From positions 224,388,024 to 224,452,023 of the forward strand of contig NC_134571.1 in the NCBI RefSeq assembly GCF_050947875.1: DNA of 64,000 bases, in the 5' to 3' direction. The position numbers and the translations under genes were made by a program. The stretch comes from Dermacentor variabilis (lineage: Eukaryota; Arthropoda; Arachnida; Ixodida; Ixodidae). Under the pieces are notes generated by a model, which saw only the letters and a program-made list of their open reading frames with translations, ran no database searches and was not told where the DNA came from. This document shows, in pieces, positions 41,979-53,492 of this stretch (its first letter is position 1; every line of letters starts with the position of its first letter).

Positions 41979-42960
41979 GCGGCCCAGGTGTCGCTGGCTA
42001 TGTGCCAATCTTTTATGAGCCTACTTGACGCCAATTTCGGTATGTGCCACTGCTTTTGTGCAACTGGGGCTACTGGTCGTGGGCACCAGGTCTCACTGGT
42101 TACATGCCACTACTATATTTGTCCCTATTCAATGAGCCTCTCTGAAGCCAACTTTGGAATATGCCAGTTGGTGTGTGCCACTGGGCTCACTGGGTACGAG
42201 CTGATGGTTTCACTGGGTATGTGCTGTGGGAGGTGGCGCGAAGAGGTAACCGCCGCGGCCGCGGTTTATGTAGGCCGCTCACCCATGTTGCTGCGGGAGC
42301 GTCCACTACCGCGGCCGCTCAGGTCAGGCGCGCTAGCGCGTTCTATTCTCGCGCTACATGGGCATAAACCCATTTTCTTAACCGGCTGTACAGGCGATAG
42401 TCGCGCCGTTACATGTGGGGCTAATTAATGAACCTCTATGACGCTAACTTTGGCATGCGTGACGGGGTAAGTGCCACAGGAACCACTGGGTATTTGCTTC
42501 TGGTATCACTGGGTATCTGCCACTGGTGTCATGGGCTATGTGCCACTATTTGATGAACCTCCTTGACGCCAGCTTCGGTATGTGCCACTGGGGCACGGTG
42601 CAGTGGAGCCGCTAGGTATTTTCCCCCAAGTGTCACCGGGTTTTTGGCACCATTTATTGAACCGCTTTGACGCCAACTTGGGTATGTGCCACTGGGTTTG
42701 TGCCACTATTTAATGAAGATTCTGGACTCCAAACTGGGTGTCCGCCACTCGGTGAGCCCCACGGGCTATGTGCCGCTATTCAATGAACCTCTTTTTACGC
42801 CAGCTGTGCCACCACTGGGTGCGCGTGTGCTGTGGGGCCTCCGGGTATGTGCCACCGAGCACGCGCCGCTCGATTCACCGTGCAAGTGCCGCTGGGTTCG
42901 TGCCCCAGCTGTCACTGGTTATGTGTCACTCCTAAATAAATTTCTTTGACGGCAGCACAA
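41979..42960 (+). repeat. degenerate tandem repeat (TATGTGCCACTG family), main block
   Basis: Around eight imperfect units of variable length (roughly 45-110 bp) built from TATGTGCCACTGG plus a second box of the type TGAACCTCTTTGACGCCA, for example at 42012, 42130, 42427, 42552, 42665, 42712, 42787 and 42930. It continues the block ending at 35061. A GC-rich insert interrupts it at about 42218-42416. No protein is encoded consistently across units. Confidence 0.8.
42218..42416. repeat. GC-rich insert inside tandem repeat
   Basis: About 200 bp of CpG-rich sequence with two GCGGCCGC-type sites, lacking the repeat motifs on either side. It ends CCGTTACA and, read on the minus strand, begins TGTAACGGCGCGAC, like a solo LTR or MITE, but no target duplication was found. 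Confidence 0.4.
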
Positions 42961-45549
42961 TTCTTCTCACTGCGTAGACGCCAACTAGAGTTCAGTCTAC
43001 TTTTTACTTTCTGAATTTGTTTCAGAACGCAGGTCTTACGCGACCGTTCCTGGGTTGAGCGTCGGCATGCCTCGGCGGGCCGCGTGAACGCGTTCGCGCC
43101 ACTGCTCGCGTGGCCGTCTTCTTTCACAGCTGGCTCCGGTTCCGCTCATCATACCAGCGTTCCCATACGGTCCCTTCCTCTGCAAAGGCGCTGACGTCAC
43201 TGGCTGCCAATCGGAGCGATGATTTCGACCTCAATTTTCTTGCCTTAATGTATCGCGAAATGTAAACACGTATCGACCAGCACTCAAATTTCGCATTGGG
43301 GAGTATGGTCATCGTCGGACACTTTATCCTTGAGCTCGTAATGTTGTGCTGAATCTTTGGCTTACTTCAATTCCTGCACTTACACATATCGCCGAAGGAA
43401 GCCTTGCAGAAGCTGCCGGCTGTTGCTCTACCCGAGCGCTACTTAATGAACTACGTTAGTGTTTAATAATAAAGGGGAAGGCATATTGCGAGGACAGATT
43501 TAATTGGGCGCTTCAATATCGCTCCGCGGCAATTGCTAAGACGAGGAATTTGGTGTGGTGAGTTTATGACATAACACAATGAAAGGGACTTCAGGACAAA
43601 GGCAAAGAAGCGTGGTTTGAAAGTGTTCGAAGCTTTCGAACCTGCGAGGCACTTGAGCCATGATGACAAAAGTGTATTTGAATAACCACCTGAGCATCTG
43701 GTTCACAAAGTCACTAGCGAAGCTCTCTTTTCCTAGCCCACTACGCTTTTCCACCTGTCATTCGGTTGACCGGCTCGTGTATGTGCTTTGTATCTGCGGA
43801 TTCTTTTTTGTATTTCTCTTGCAATGAAAAAAAAAATCACCGTGGCGTGCCAATGACTGTTTATCTGCCACAGCAGCGAAGCTTTCGTACAAAAATATTT
43901 TTTCAGTGGTTCCTCTATTTACTCTTATGACTTTACGTAATGATAAACAGTGCACATTAGAGACGTTAACTTTTGTGAAAAAAATTTATTAGGCTTCATT
44001 CACAGATTATGTCACGCAGTGCAAGGCTATTTGTCAAAAGAGTGCAAGAAACAATTTTCTTAGTGGTGCCTGGTCAGGAATGGTTCTGAACCTTTCACGA
44101 CAACTATATCGTCTTGTAGTAAAGTCACGAAAAAATAAATGTCATTTAGATGTGGATCTAAATTTTACCTTTTTGTCAATTTGCCAACTTCGTGTCAATC
44201 TCTTCAGATAAGACGATTTTCCATTGTTTGAAGAAAACTTGTACATCGAGCCAGGAAAGTATTCAATCTAAATTAACGCTATATTTACGTCTTGTTTCTT
44301 CTTTTCACCAGTGTAGATTTCCTTTTCTTACTCTAACTTTCGTTCTTCCTTTTTGGGAACGTATTTTAGGGATTTCTGGGCTTGGAAAGGGACCGCGGTG
44401 AGCAATGTTGCATAAATGACATCATTACTAAACGAAAACCACTCCGCACTCCTATACGAAAGCAATACCTTCCAACATAAAATATTTTTAAGCACCGTCA
44501 GCGAAAGCTCATAGACGAGGTCAACGAGATATCTGCCCTCAAGGGAGGAACTGCTTCCTCCTGGTGGAAGGCATTTGCAAAGTGAACCCCAACGACGTAC
44601 GTATTTGAAGCTATTAGAAAGAAACGCCACCCCGATAAATTATCAGTGCTGTCAAGGAGGAGCCGCACCGGAAGGCTGAAAAGACAAGCGGGATGGAGTG
44701 ACGATGAAAGTATTTCGTCTATCAAGTGTGGCGTTCCAATGCCGGAGAGCAGTCAAGTCGGTCACCGCCGCGAAGAGCGCGGTCGTTCACGTCCCATGAG
44801 TGCGCCGCGAGGCAGCATTCGTCGTTCTCATTGTTTCGAGATGCGATTGTCTGCCGGGAGATGCGCCTCGGTGAAGGCGGCCCCGAGCAATTAGGCGAGC
44901 AAGCACTCGGGCCGCTGCGCAACGGACGAGCACCGTCCTTCGGTGCGTTTCGCCATCGCTGTTTATTAGCTCGACAGTACGCGTTCACATGGTGCAGCGA
45001 CCATTGGTTTCGAGGCAATGAAACATAACAACGACATGGCCGTTCGCTTCGGGCCAAATCGACAAAAGAGCTCCGCGATAAATGAAATGAATTCTATACT
45101 GCTGTCGTTAAACACCTTGCGCATGTTTTAAGATGTCCGGGACAACTCCGACTGCCTTATATTCAAATACACGTCACACGAATGCTCTTGCCAGACAACC
45201 AGGAGCCGATTTGCTTGAAATTGCGTCCATTAACTGGAAAAAGTTCGATTTTGCCGAGGAAGCAGAATAAATCTTTTTCCAAAAGTTGCAGCAACGAAGT
45301 TAAAAAAAATTAAACATACAGTTAACGAATCAACAACTCTACAACCCAAAACATATCACAGTTCTGCAAACCGTCTCTGTTTCAGCTTCACCACTGGTTG
45401 AAAACACCAAACGCCAAACTATATAGCTGTGTATACGACTAATGAAAGGAAAGACCTCACTCCCCCGAAACAATCCAGTTTGCCCGAATTTTGTCATATT
45501 TTCTTTCAATTTAGAGAGCTGTCAGTTGAGCGTCTTGGTAAACGTTGTG
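42961..45549. other. no recognisable gene
   Basis: AT-rich DNA with a GC-rich patch at about 44640-45030, which has short open frames on both strands and no motif. Nothing assignable. Confidence 0.5.
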
Positions 45550-45651
45550 ATGGAAAAAGCGCTACTAAAACGGGGACTTAGCAAAAACACAGGACAAAGC
45601 GCTTCGTCCTGTGTGCTCGCTGAGACTCCGTTTAGTTAGCGCTTTTTCCAT
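45550..45651. repeat. foldback inverted repeat, about 50-bp arms
   Basis: The sequence is a near-palindrome: ATGGAAAAAGCGCTA at the left end mirrors TAGCGCTTTTTCCAT at the right end, and the centre is ACACAGGAC-AAAGCGCTTC-GTCCTGTGT. Several mismatches lie between. It has almost no loop, so it would form a long hairpin. Confidence 0.85.
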
Positions 45652-46534
45652 TATGATATTATTTTTTTCTCCAAATCGTGAAGAATTAAAACAACAAACA
45701 GATGGTATATGAATCGGAACTTGCCCTAATGAGTTGCTGCTTGCTTCGATGACAAAAACAAGAGCAAGCAATATTGTTCACCGGGGGTGCAAGAAGTGTG
45801 AGAATATGAGCGGCAGACTGCATTCCGCAGTAATACCGTTTCTAATTTATTTTCGTGCCACTAGCCCCAATGACAGGTTTCAGACAAGAGTCAGAGACAC
45901 GAACTTAACAAATGGGAAGTGCACTTGAGAATTAGTGCAACACAACATGGCAGATGTCAAGTTTTTTTAATCGATGTACTGCATGTGAGTTCAAATTCAC
46001 ACCACGGTTGCTGTGTTCTGATGCAGGTTGTGATGCTAAAAACACCTCTATAGCAAGTTATCGATGCCAAGTAAAATACCCCGGGTGCTCAAAATGAATC
46101 CCCAAACACTTGGGCGCACCAAGCTGTGACCTTGAAGTAAGTATGGAGGTAGTTTTTAAAAGACAATGTATCTCCTAGCGAGTTATGCCTTCTCGCCTTC
46201 CCCCTTTTCCAGCCTATTTCAAGGGCCGATCCCGAAGGTATTGTAGTCTAAGGCCGTTTCCGTCGGTATATACAGTCTAAATATGAAGGCCAATCTCTAA
46301 ATACTGATGTCACAAAGTTTAAGCAGCCCAATGCTCCTACCATGTGATAAAGCACCGCGCGCAGGACTCTTCCCCATTCTCACCCGAATTCGCTCATGAA
46401 GAAATTGCCTGTGATTGACGTCAACCACATGATGAATCGGCTTCCAACTGTGCTTTTTTTTTTTAGTGTATGCCCACAATCGGGGGGGGGGGGTGGGGGT
46501 GGAGGTGCCAGGGAGCGTTATTTTTACAGCGAAG
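45652..46534. other. no recognisable gene
   Basis: Non-coding; includes a poly-G run at about 46483-46499. Confidence 0.5.
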
Positions 46535-46567
46535 CTGTTAAGGGCTAGTTCTCCCAGGATCGTGTCC
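46535..46567 (+). repeat. 33-bp direct repeat, left copy
   Basis: CTGTTAAGGGCTAGTTCTCC and the following CAGGATCGTGTCC are repeated at 47423-47455 with one mismatch (32/33). The two copies bracket the inverted-repeat element at 46577-47301. Confidence 0.85.
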
Positions 46568-46576
46568 CTAAGCTAA

Positions 46577-47301
46577 GAGGAAGCTTTAGCTCGGGCCCAA
46601 CTCCAACGCGGCCTATTCAAATACATGTAAAACGCAAAAACGTTTTTCTGAGATCACCCCTGGACCAATTTTAATGAAATTTGCTGCATTTGAGAGATAA
46701 AGTTAAATTCTAGTGACTGCTGGAAGCGTAATTTCGATTTAGGGCTTGAATTTTTTAAAAAAGATTTTCAAATATTCGACCGTCCGAAAAAAAAAATAGA
46801 AGCACGAAGTTTACAAATTCACAGCTCTGCATCAAGAAGAAATATCGCAGTTCTGTAAATGGCATCCATTAGGGAATTCAGAGCGGACAAATTCGATGTG
46901 TCATTTTACATCTTACGTGAATTTCTTACTTTGGTTACAAGGGTTCTGCAAAAGGTGTATTCCCATATTACTAAACTTTTTATATTCATGTTTAACACAT
47001 CAATTTTGTCGGCTTTAGATTCACTATTAGATGCAATTCACACAATTGTGTTATAATTTTTCGTTGTTTAGTTACAGAGTTGTAAACTTGATAGTTTCGG
47101 TTATTGCAAATTTTAGATTTTGCCAATTTTTAATAAAAAATTGGCGACCTAACTCAGAAATATGAAACTATCGGTCACTAGATTTTAAGTATTTCTTTTA
47201 AATGCAACAAACCTCGTCAAATTTGGTGCCGTGGTTGCCGAGAATAACGAATTCTCCTTTTACATGTATTTACATAGGAGCACCCCAGCTAAAGCTTCCT
47301 C
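46577..47301. mobile_element. MITE-like element with 15-bp terminal inverted repeats
   Basis: The ends GAGGAAGCTTTAGCT (46577-46591) and AGCTAAAGCTTCCTC (47287-47301) are perfect inverted repeats. A second inverted pair lies inside them: CCTATTCAAATACATGTAAA on the left against CCTATGTAAATACATGTAAA (reverse complement) on the right. The interior (about 600 bp) is AT-rich and non-coding. Target duplication is unclear. It is probably a non-autonomous DNA transposon. Confidence 0.72.
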
Positions 47302-47422
47302 AAGAAAGAACTATCATACTTGGCTCCAGCACCATCGTCTTCCACAGCTGCCTGATTGGCGCCCCTCGGCGCTAACTAATTAATTAATTAATTCAGAGAC
47401 ACAAACACAACCACTTTAACAC

Positions 47423-47455
47423 CTGTTAAGGGCTAGTTCCCCCAGGATCGTGTCC
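47423..47455 (+). repeat. 33-bp direct repeat, right copy
   Basis: Second copy of the repeat at 46535-46567, one mismatch. Sequence after the two copies differs, so they are not simply a target duplication of the inverted-repeat element. Confidence 0.85.
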
Positions 47456-47539
47456 GTCTGTAAACACAAAACTCTCCATAATTGGGCCGATCGCGAAGAT
47501 AGTACAATACCGGGCCGACCCGCGGCTGAGGTGTGTGTG

Positions 47540-47816
47540 TGTGAGAAACATTTATTTGAAGGACTAAATTGAGTTGGTGGTGTGGGACACACTTGGTTCG
47601 TGGGTCCCATTGAAGCGGAGGTGGCTGCCCTTAGTCCAGGGCGTCACGGGCAGCTTCCGCTCTGCGTGCCCGGTCGATCGTCGACAGGGGGCGCGGATGT
47701 CGACTGAGTGGATCGTCAAGGCTGTCGCTGGCCCGCAGCCCCTCCCACCGCTCCATACTTGCTTCATCTATAGGGGATCTATAGGAGGTCCGGGGATTGC
47801 CCGGCATGGGTAACAA
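47540..47816 (-). pseudogene. RNase H-type LINE ORF2 C-terminal fragment
   Basis: The minus strand reads PGNPRTSYRSPIDEASMERW, EGLRASDSLDDPL and RARRAEAARDALD stop, with a 3' UTR holding an AATAAA signal (minus sense, near 47550). This matches in style the end of ORF2 at 25.76 kb (SALDDQTWATQHAREAAVRQ). 5'-truncated at about 47816. Confidence 0.7.
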
Positions 47817-47975
47817 GCAACGTCATGTGAGCGACCGGACCCTATCAAGACGGGAAAGTCCACTGAGGGTGACTCGGTTGTTCGATCTGCTTCAGCAAAA
47901 AGGGTCCAAGTTCCTCAGCGACCTAATCACAGCCAGGCTCGACGACATCGAGGACATTCCCTTGCCTCAAAAGAA

Positions 47976-49815
47976 ATGAAGAAACCAGCTGCAGTGGCGA
48001 AGAGTGAGTCCGAGTCCGCATCTTTTGTTGAAGTTGTGAGGCAGTGCGTACCGCAATATAAGGAGCTCAAAAATCGGGATCTGTCCGACCTTCTGCGAGT
48101 TTTCTTTGAAATCCTACTTTCATATGTTCAAGCGATGCAGACTGGCACACTGAAGAACTTTCTACAGCTCGTTCTTTCCTTTGATACCATGATTACCGCC
48201 TTCGCAGCGAACTTTACCTTGAATATGCCTAGTTTTCTTCAACCTCATGCCACTAAAAATCATCGAAAAGTACCGTTTATTATGCAGTGGAACTGCACTG
48301 GGATTAAAGTCGATTAGCAGAACTGAAATTATTTTTGAATGAAACTTGTGTTCCAGTATTGGCCCTCTCGGAGGCTGGCCTATCAAGCGGGAGATCCTTG
48401 ACTGGATATGTCGCCCACATTGATTGCAGCATAAAGTCATTTCCCGCAGTAATGAACTCATATTTTTCTTTTGTTTTTCCTCGTGATCCTGCACTGAAGG
48501 ACTTTGATTTGCCCAGCCACAGTTTTCCCCCTCATGTTTCCCATTACGATTAATTCTCAATGTATTATGAAACTTATTCAAAACCTAAAGATTTCTAGTG
48601 CCCCCGGGACAGATAACATCACTGCTAAGATACTAAAAGGTACGAAAGCAATTTCCAGTCTAATATTGCAAACAATTTTTACCCAGTCCATTACTGATAG
48701 TTCACTTCCAAATGACTGGAAGATTAGTAAAGTGGTACCGGTATATAAGTCAGGCAGCCGCTCCTAGTTGAGTTGAGTTGTTGTACGCTACTGGGGGGAT
48801 TAGCCTTGCAGTTGCTGCCGGCAATTGCTCCACCGTAGCGACACTTAAAATACATAATCCTTCCAACTATCGCCCCATTTCCCTAACGAGTATTCCCTGT
48901 AAACTCCTAGAACATATGATATATTCGCAAACAGCATGTTCTCTCGTTGATCATTCCTTCTTTTTCCACAATCAGCGCGGTTTCCGGCCTGGTTTGTCAT
49001 GCGATACACAGCTTTTTGAATTTATTACTGAACTTCACCTGAACTTAGACTCATCACTTCAAACTGACTTCATATATCTAGACTTCGCCAAAGCATTTGG
49101 CTGTGTTCCCCACCAGCGGCTTTTGGCCAAACTTTCATGCCGCGGTCTCGACCCTCTCGCACTGTCATGGATCCGTTGCTTCCTTACTAATAGATTCCAG
49201 TACACAGCTATCGGAAATCATTGTTCAACCACTGCTAACGTCATCTCCGGAGTACCACAGGGGTCCGTCCTCGGTCCCCTTCTTATCTTCATAAACGACC
49301 TTCCCAATGGCATATAATCCAATATCCTACAGTTTTGCAGATGACTGCGTAATCTACCGTCGCATTACAGACCCAACCGACCATGCAATGCTCCAATAAG
49401 ACTTACATTCAATGGAAAAGTGGTGTTCCGACTCTTTAATGAAACTTAACATCTCCAAATGTAAAGTTATGCAGGTATCCCGTAAACACTCTAACAAGGA
49501 TCACCCGTATTTTTTAAACTCGACAGCCCTATCCACCATTGAATCGTATCGTTATCTCGGTATCACTTAATAGCAAGTTGACCTGGTCCGACCATATAAC
49601 AAAATTGGCTACCGACACCAATAAATCACTTGCTTACGTCAGACGTACCCTTGCGCTGTGCCCCTCATCCACAAGAAAACTAGCTTATGAAACTTTTATT
49701 GGAAGTAAACGAATACGCCTCAGCTATTTGGAGCCCGCACCAAGCTTACTTAATTACTATATTAGAATCAATACAAAATCGTGCCGTTAGATTCATCACT
49801 TCCAGGTATCGCCAT
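47976..49815 (+). pseudogene. LINE ORF1 end, endonuclease start and RT
   Basis: Frame 47976-48317 is probably the ORF1 tail running into the endonuclease start (FIMQWNCTGIK). A spoiled endonuclease piece follows to about 48540 (VPVLALSEAGLSSG). From 48550 the RT reads IQNLKISSAPGTDNITAKIL, WKISKVVPVYKSG, then after a roughly 85-bp foreign insert (about 48766-48850) NPSNYRPISLTSIPCKLLEH, HNQRGFRPGLSCDTQL, FIYLDFAKAFGCVPH (motif A Asp), GVPQGSVLGPLL and, after a shift at about 49317, FADDCVIYR (49338). The C-terminal part ends ILESIQNRAVRFITSRYRH at the insertion site. Many shifts; inactive. The deletion between 48540 and 48550 removes most of the endonuclease. Confidence 0.83.
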
Positions 49816-49973
49816 TGTTCTATTCTAAGCAGCAGACAGACGCTTAGGTGGCAGCAACGCAAAAAGCCCTTTATTGAAGGCAGCAGCGTACTTTTATAGA
49901 GAACGCTGCATGCCGGTCAGGCACACGTCATTCACGGTACAATCTTATCAGACCGCCTGGCCGATAAAGAACA
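49816..49973 (-). repeat. 3' LTR of nested element
   Basis: TGTTCT...AGAACA, a 6-bp perfect terminal inverted repeat. Contains a TATAAAAG box and AATAAAG on the minus strand. Confidence 0.95.
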
Positions 49974-49987
49974 TTCCTTCCTCCTTA
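49974..49987 (-). promoter_or_regulatory. polypurine tract
   Basis: In element orientation AAGGAGGAAGGAA lies directly against the 3' LTR, the standard plus-strand primer for reverse transcription. Confidence 0.8.
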
Positions 49988-49994
49988 ATTAAGG

Positions 49995-50960
49995 CTACGC
50001 GCGTTTCTTTCCGCGCCCATAATTGGAGGCTTGATAGCGATCAGGAGGACACCTTGTGCGATTACTTCTTCGCAGATGGACCTCTTCAGGTGACGCCATG
50101 GTTGATGGGGTGATACTTGCAGGCTGCGCTGCTGAGTGTCTTGCCTCAGGCTGCAATGCCGGTTCTTTAGTTGAAGTGGAATCATCTAAGCGAACATCCT
50201 CAAGCTGGTCCGCAGTAGGACCACCAATCATGGAGTAAGCAGGGGGATTTTCTTCGGAGGGTGTTGGTAGAAAATCTCGTTGAATACAGGCACTTGGACT
50301 GGACTCAGGATGCGCTTCTTTTGCGACGTCCGGATGGAATGAAGTCTTTGGTCCCGTAATCCAGCTGGGTCTCAAGTGGTCGATATGCACAAAACGAAAA
50401 TGGTCACCGACTTTGACTACAAAAGTAGAGTCGCTTACGCGTTGCACTACGACAGTTCCTCCCATGACAGAGTTTCCTCTCTCGTAGTCTTGACGAGAAC
50501 TGTGTCACCGGCTTCCATCTGCGGGTCCCTTCCTCGGCCCTCGTTGCGATGGGTGGTGTCTCTGTCTTGACGGCTGCGCATATCCTGCACAAAACTTGGC
50601 TTTAGGAGTGAAAGCTTCACTCGAGGTTGTCGTTTCAGGAACAGCTCAGCCGGCGTTCTTCCTGTTACGGAATTCGGGGTGTTCCTGTAAGCAAGCAAGA
50701 AGTCGTTAAGTCGTTGATGCAGAGTTCTGTTTTGACCTGTTAGGTTATCCTGAAGCACTTGCTTGAGTAGAGTGGCTTTTGTCGTTTTAACTAGCCTTTC
50801 TGCTGCCCCGTTCGATGAAGCATGGTACGGTGGCGTACGTGTGTGTCGAATCCCGTGAGAAGGTGAAATCGGCGAACTCCTGCGCAGTAAACTGAGGTCC
50901 GTTGTCGCTGATCAGTTCCTCCGGGTAGCCATACGCTGCAAATATGTTCTGGAGGCAAAT
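49995..50960 (-). pseudogene. integrase C-terminal two thirds
   Basis: Starts at the deletion junction with NIFAAYGYPEELISDNGPQF (50950-50895; second catalytic Asp in SDNGPQF). A frameshift follows, then SSNGAAERLVKTTKATLL (catalytic Glu in AAERL, about 50830-50775), FLLAYRNTPNSVTGRTPAEL, DTVLVKTTREETLSWEE, and after another shift VVVQRVSDSTFVVKVGD and IDHLRPSW. The C-terminal 100 residues are variable and end RSNRTRCPPDRYQ. The zinc-binding domain and first catalytic Asp are gone. Confidence 0.85.
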
Positions 50961-51535
50961 GCGATGGGTCTTTCTGAGCCATCGGGCATGACGTGAAAAA
51001 TTATGGCCCCAAGACCGTAGGCTGACGCGTCGCAGCTTAATCCGATTGGCTTTTTCACGTCGTAAAAAGTCAAAACTTCACTGTCGATGAGGCGCTGCTT
51101 GGCTTCCGCGAATGATCTTGAGCATGCGTCCGTCCACACCCAGGTCGTTTCCTTTTTGAGCAAGTCATACACTGGTGCAGCTACTGTAGCTAAATCTTTG
51201 ATGAATTTGGCATAGAAATTCAGCAGGCCCAAGAAGGCTCGCAGTTCAGTTACGTTGCTTGGCTGAGGTGCTTCCGTGATTGCCTTTATCTTTGTTGCGG
51301 TTGGAAAAGTGCCATCTGTTGTCACTTTGTGTCCCAGATAAACAACGGATGGTTTGAAAAACTCACACTTCTGTTGTTTTAGGGCAATACGGTGCTGTGA
51401 CAGTTGTTGAAGCACCTTTTCCACGGTTTCTTGACAGTCGTCTATGCTGTCGCCTACGACGATGACGTCGTCGATATAGCAACCCACTTTTGGAATCCCT
51501 TTTAAGACTTCGTCCATTAAAGACAAAGATAGCGG
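50912..51535 (-). pseudogene. RT C-terminal half and truncated RNase H
   Basis: The frame reads LMDEVLKGIPKVGCYIDDVI (YIDD active site intact), KCEFFKPSVVYLGHKV, AFLGLLNFYAKFIKDL, then RNase H GLSCDASAYGLGAI (first Asp) and SERPIAFASRT. It stops there: the next bases belong to integrase in another frame (ORF end at 50912). A one-base shift near 51535 separates it from the upstream RT. Confidence 0.87.
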
Positions 51536-51539
51536 GTGC

Positions 51540-53252
51540 GCTAGAGATACCGAATGGAAGGCGCTGATACTGAAATAACCAGAGATGAGTGTTCACCGTT
51601 AGCAGCGCTTTGCTTTCCTCAGCAAGCGGCACTTGTTGATAGGCTTGCGATAGATCCAAGACGCAAAAGATTTTGCCTCCCGCGAGCATGGAGTACAAGT
51701 CTTCCGGCAATGGCAATGGTTCATGGTCTCTTTTTAGAACAGGATCAACCGTGACCTTGTAGTCGCCGCATAACCGTAATCCTGCGCCGCCTTTCTTCGC
51801 GACCACCACCAGAGGCGTTGCCCAGTCACTTTTCGTGACCCTCTTTAGTATTCCGGCTTGCTAGAGCTTTTCCAAATCCTTTGCTACTTCGTCTTTGATA
51901 GCAAACGGTATTGGCCGTGCTTTTGAGAATACTGGTTGAGCCCCTTCCTTAACAAAGATGCGAGCTTCGAAGTTTTTGACGACACCCGGGGTGCTCTTGA
52001 AAACCTCGGGATACTTTTTCCGTAAAGCTTCTACCCTCTGCTCCGGTGGCCTATCCGTGGACAGACTGCATACTGCTTTCCAGTTTATCTGCAGTTTTTC
52101 CAGCCAGTCCCTTCCCATGAGAGCGGGCATCGGCGTTCCGTTTCCCTGCACTACCACTATGGGCAAAGAGATCTCGCTTCCTTCCAGTTTGAGTAATACG
52201 TTCGCTGTTCCAAGTACCTTTAGCTTTTCTCCTGTGTAGGTGCGCAACGACACCTTTGATTCCACACATCTGACATGCGGGAAACACTGCTTATACAACT
52301 GCTCTGGTACGATCGTGACCGCTGCACCGGTGTCAATTATCAGCGAAACAGTCTTCCCGTCAATGTTTAGGTCGACGCTGTAGCCCCTTGAACTTTTGCC
52401 CGAGTAGAACACAGTTTTACAATTGAATTCTTCAGATTCGTCGTCCGTGGTGTCAACATATCTGACAGCTTTTGCTCTTCTTTTGCAAACGGCTTGCAAA
52501 TGCCCTTTTTTCTTACAATTTCTGCAGGTGTGGTTCCGATACAAACATTTTTCTCCCGCATGACGCTTTCCGCAATGCCTGCACGCACTTCGTTGCTCTC
52601 CTTCTCGCTTATCTTTCGACCATGCAACCGTCGTCGATTTCTTTTGCTTATCACGGTGACGTTCGCCCTGAATGACGCTGACGCTGCACGGTTTTGTGTC
52701 AAACTCATGCATTTGCTTCGCCTGTTGTGCAGCTAGCTCTTTTTCTAGCGCTATTTTGCACGCCAGTTCGAACGTCAAGTCAGCCTGTGCAAAAAAAGCC
52801 CGTTGCGTTTCCTCGTCACGCAAACCAGCCACTAGTCTGTCCCTTAAGGCATCATTTAAGAACGTGCCGTATTTGCAATCTCTTGCGAGATGCTTCAGTT
52901 CAGTGATGAAATCCTTGACACTTTCATTTTCTTGCTGCATTCGGCGATTAAATTTACAGCGCTCTGCGATAATTGAGTGAGCTGGGCTGCAATGAGCTTC
53001 CAGAAGCTGTTTAATTTCCTCGAGAGTCTTCTGAGAAGGCAAATGAGGAACAGTTATCTTCTTTAGCTCTTCATACGCTTGCGCGCCGAGTACGTACAGA
53101 AACGACTTGAGTTTCTTGTCTGCAGGGACATCATTTATGTCTACGTAGTTCTCGAAGCGTTCAAAATACGAGCGTATGCTTTCGCCTTTTTGGTCATATT
53201 CTGTCATTCTGCCGAGCTTCGGACCACGTCCGGGTTCTGCCATAATTAGCAA
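51540..53252 (-). pseudogene. Gag-protease-RT N-terminal frame with one nonsense codon
   Basis: ATG at 53252. Gag capsid: ESIRSYFERFENYVDINDV, FLYVLGAQAYEELK, NRRMQQENESVKDFITEL and RDRLVAGLRDEETQRAFF. Two zinc knuckles: CRHCGKRHAGEKC and CRNCKKKGHLQAVC. Protease: LIIDTGAAVTIVPEQ (DTGA intact), PALMGRDWLEKL. Then an RT lead-in KARPIPFAIKDEVAKDLEKL and a TAG at 51861-51863. The same frame continues QAGILKRVTKSDWATPLVVV, GGKIFCVLDLSQAYQQVPL (motif A Asp) and RLPFGISSAPAIF before the shift. The RT start has no ATG of its own, so Gag and Pol are one frame. Confidence 0.9.
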
Positions 53253-53492
53253 ATTTCACTTATCTGCCCAGCCGTTTTCCTTGATGTGCCTTGTCCGTAG
53301 TGTCGGTTCTTGTTCGCTTGCTCCAGCCAGCCGCTGAAGTCCATGCAAGGGTTCCGTGACGCCTTGCTTCTTGACGTTCTTGCGCTGCTCCAGTCGATGA
53401 AGTCGTGGCTGCAAGGGCTCCGTGTCGCCTTGCACCGTAGGCGGTTCAGCCTCGTGACTGCTGCTGGCCGGCGGTGGTTTGCTGCGCGCCGT

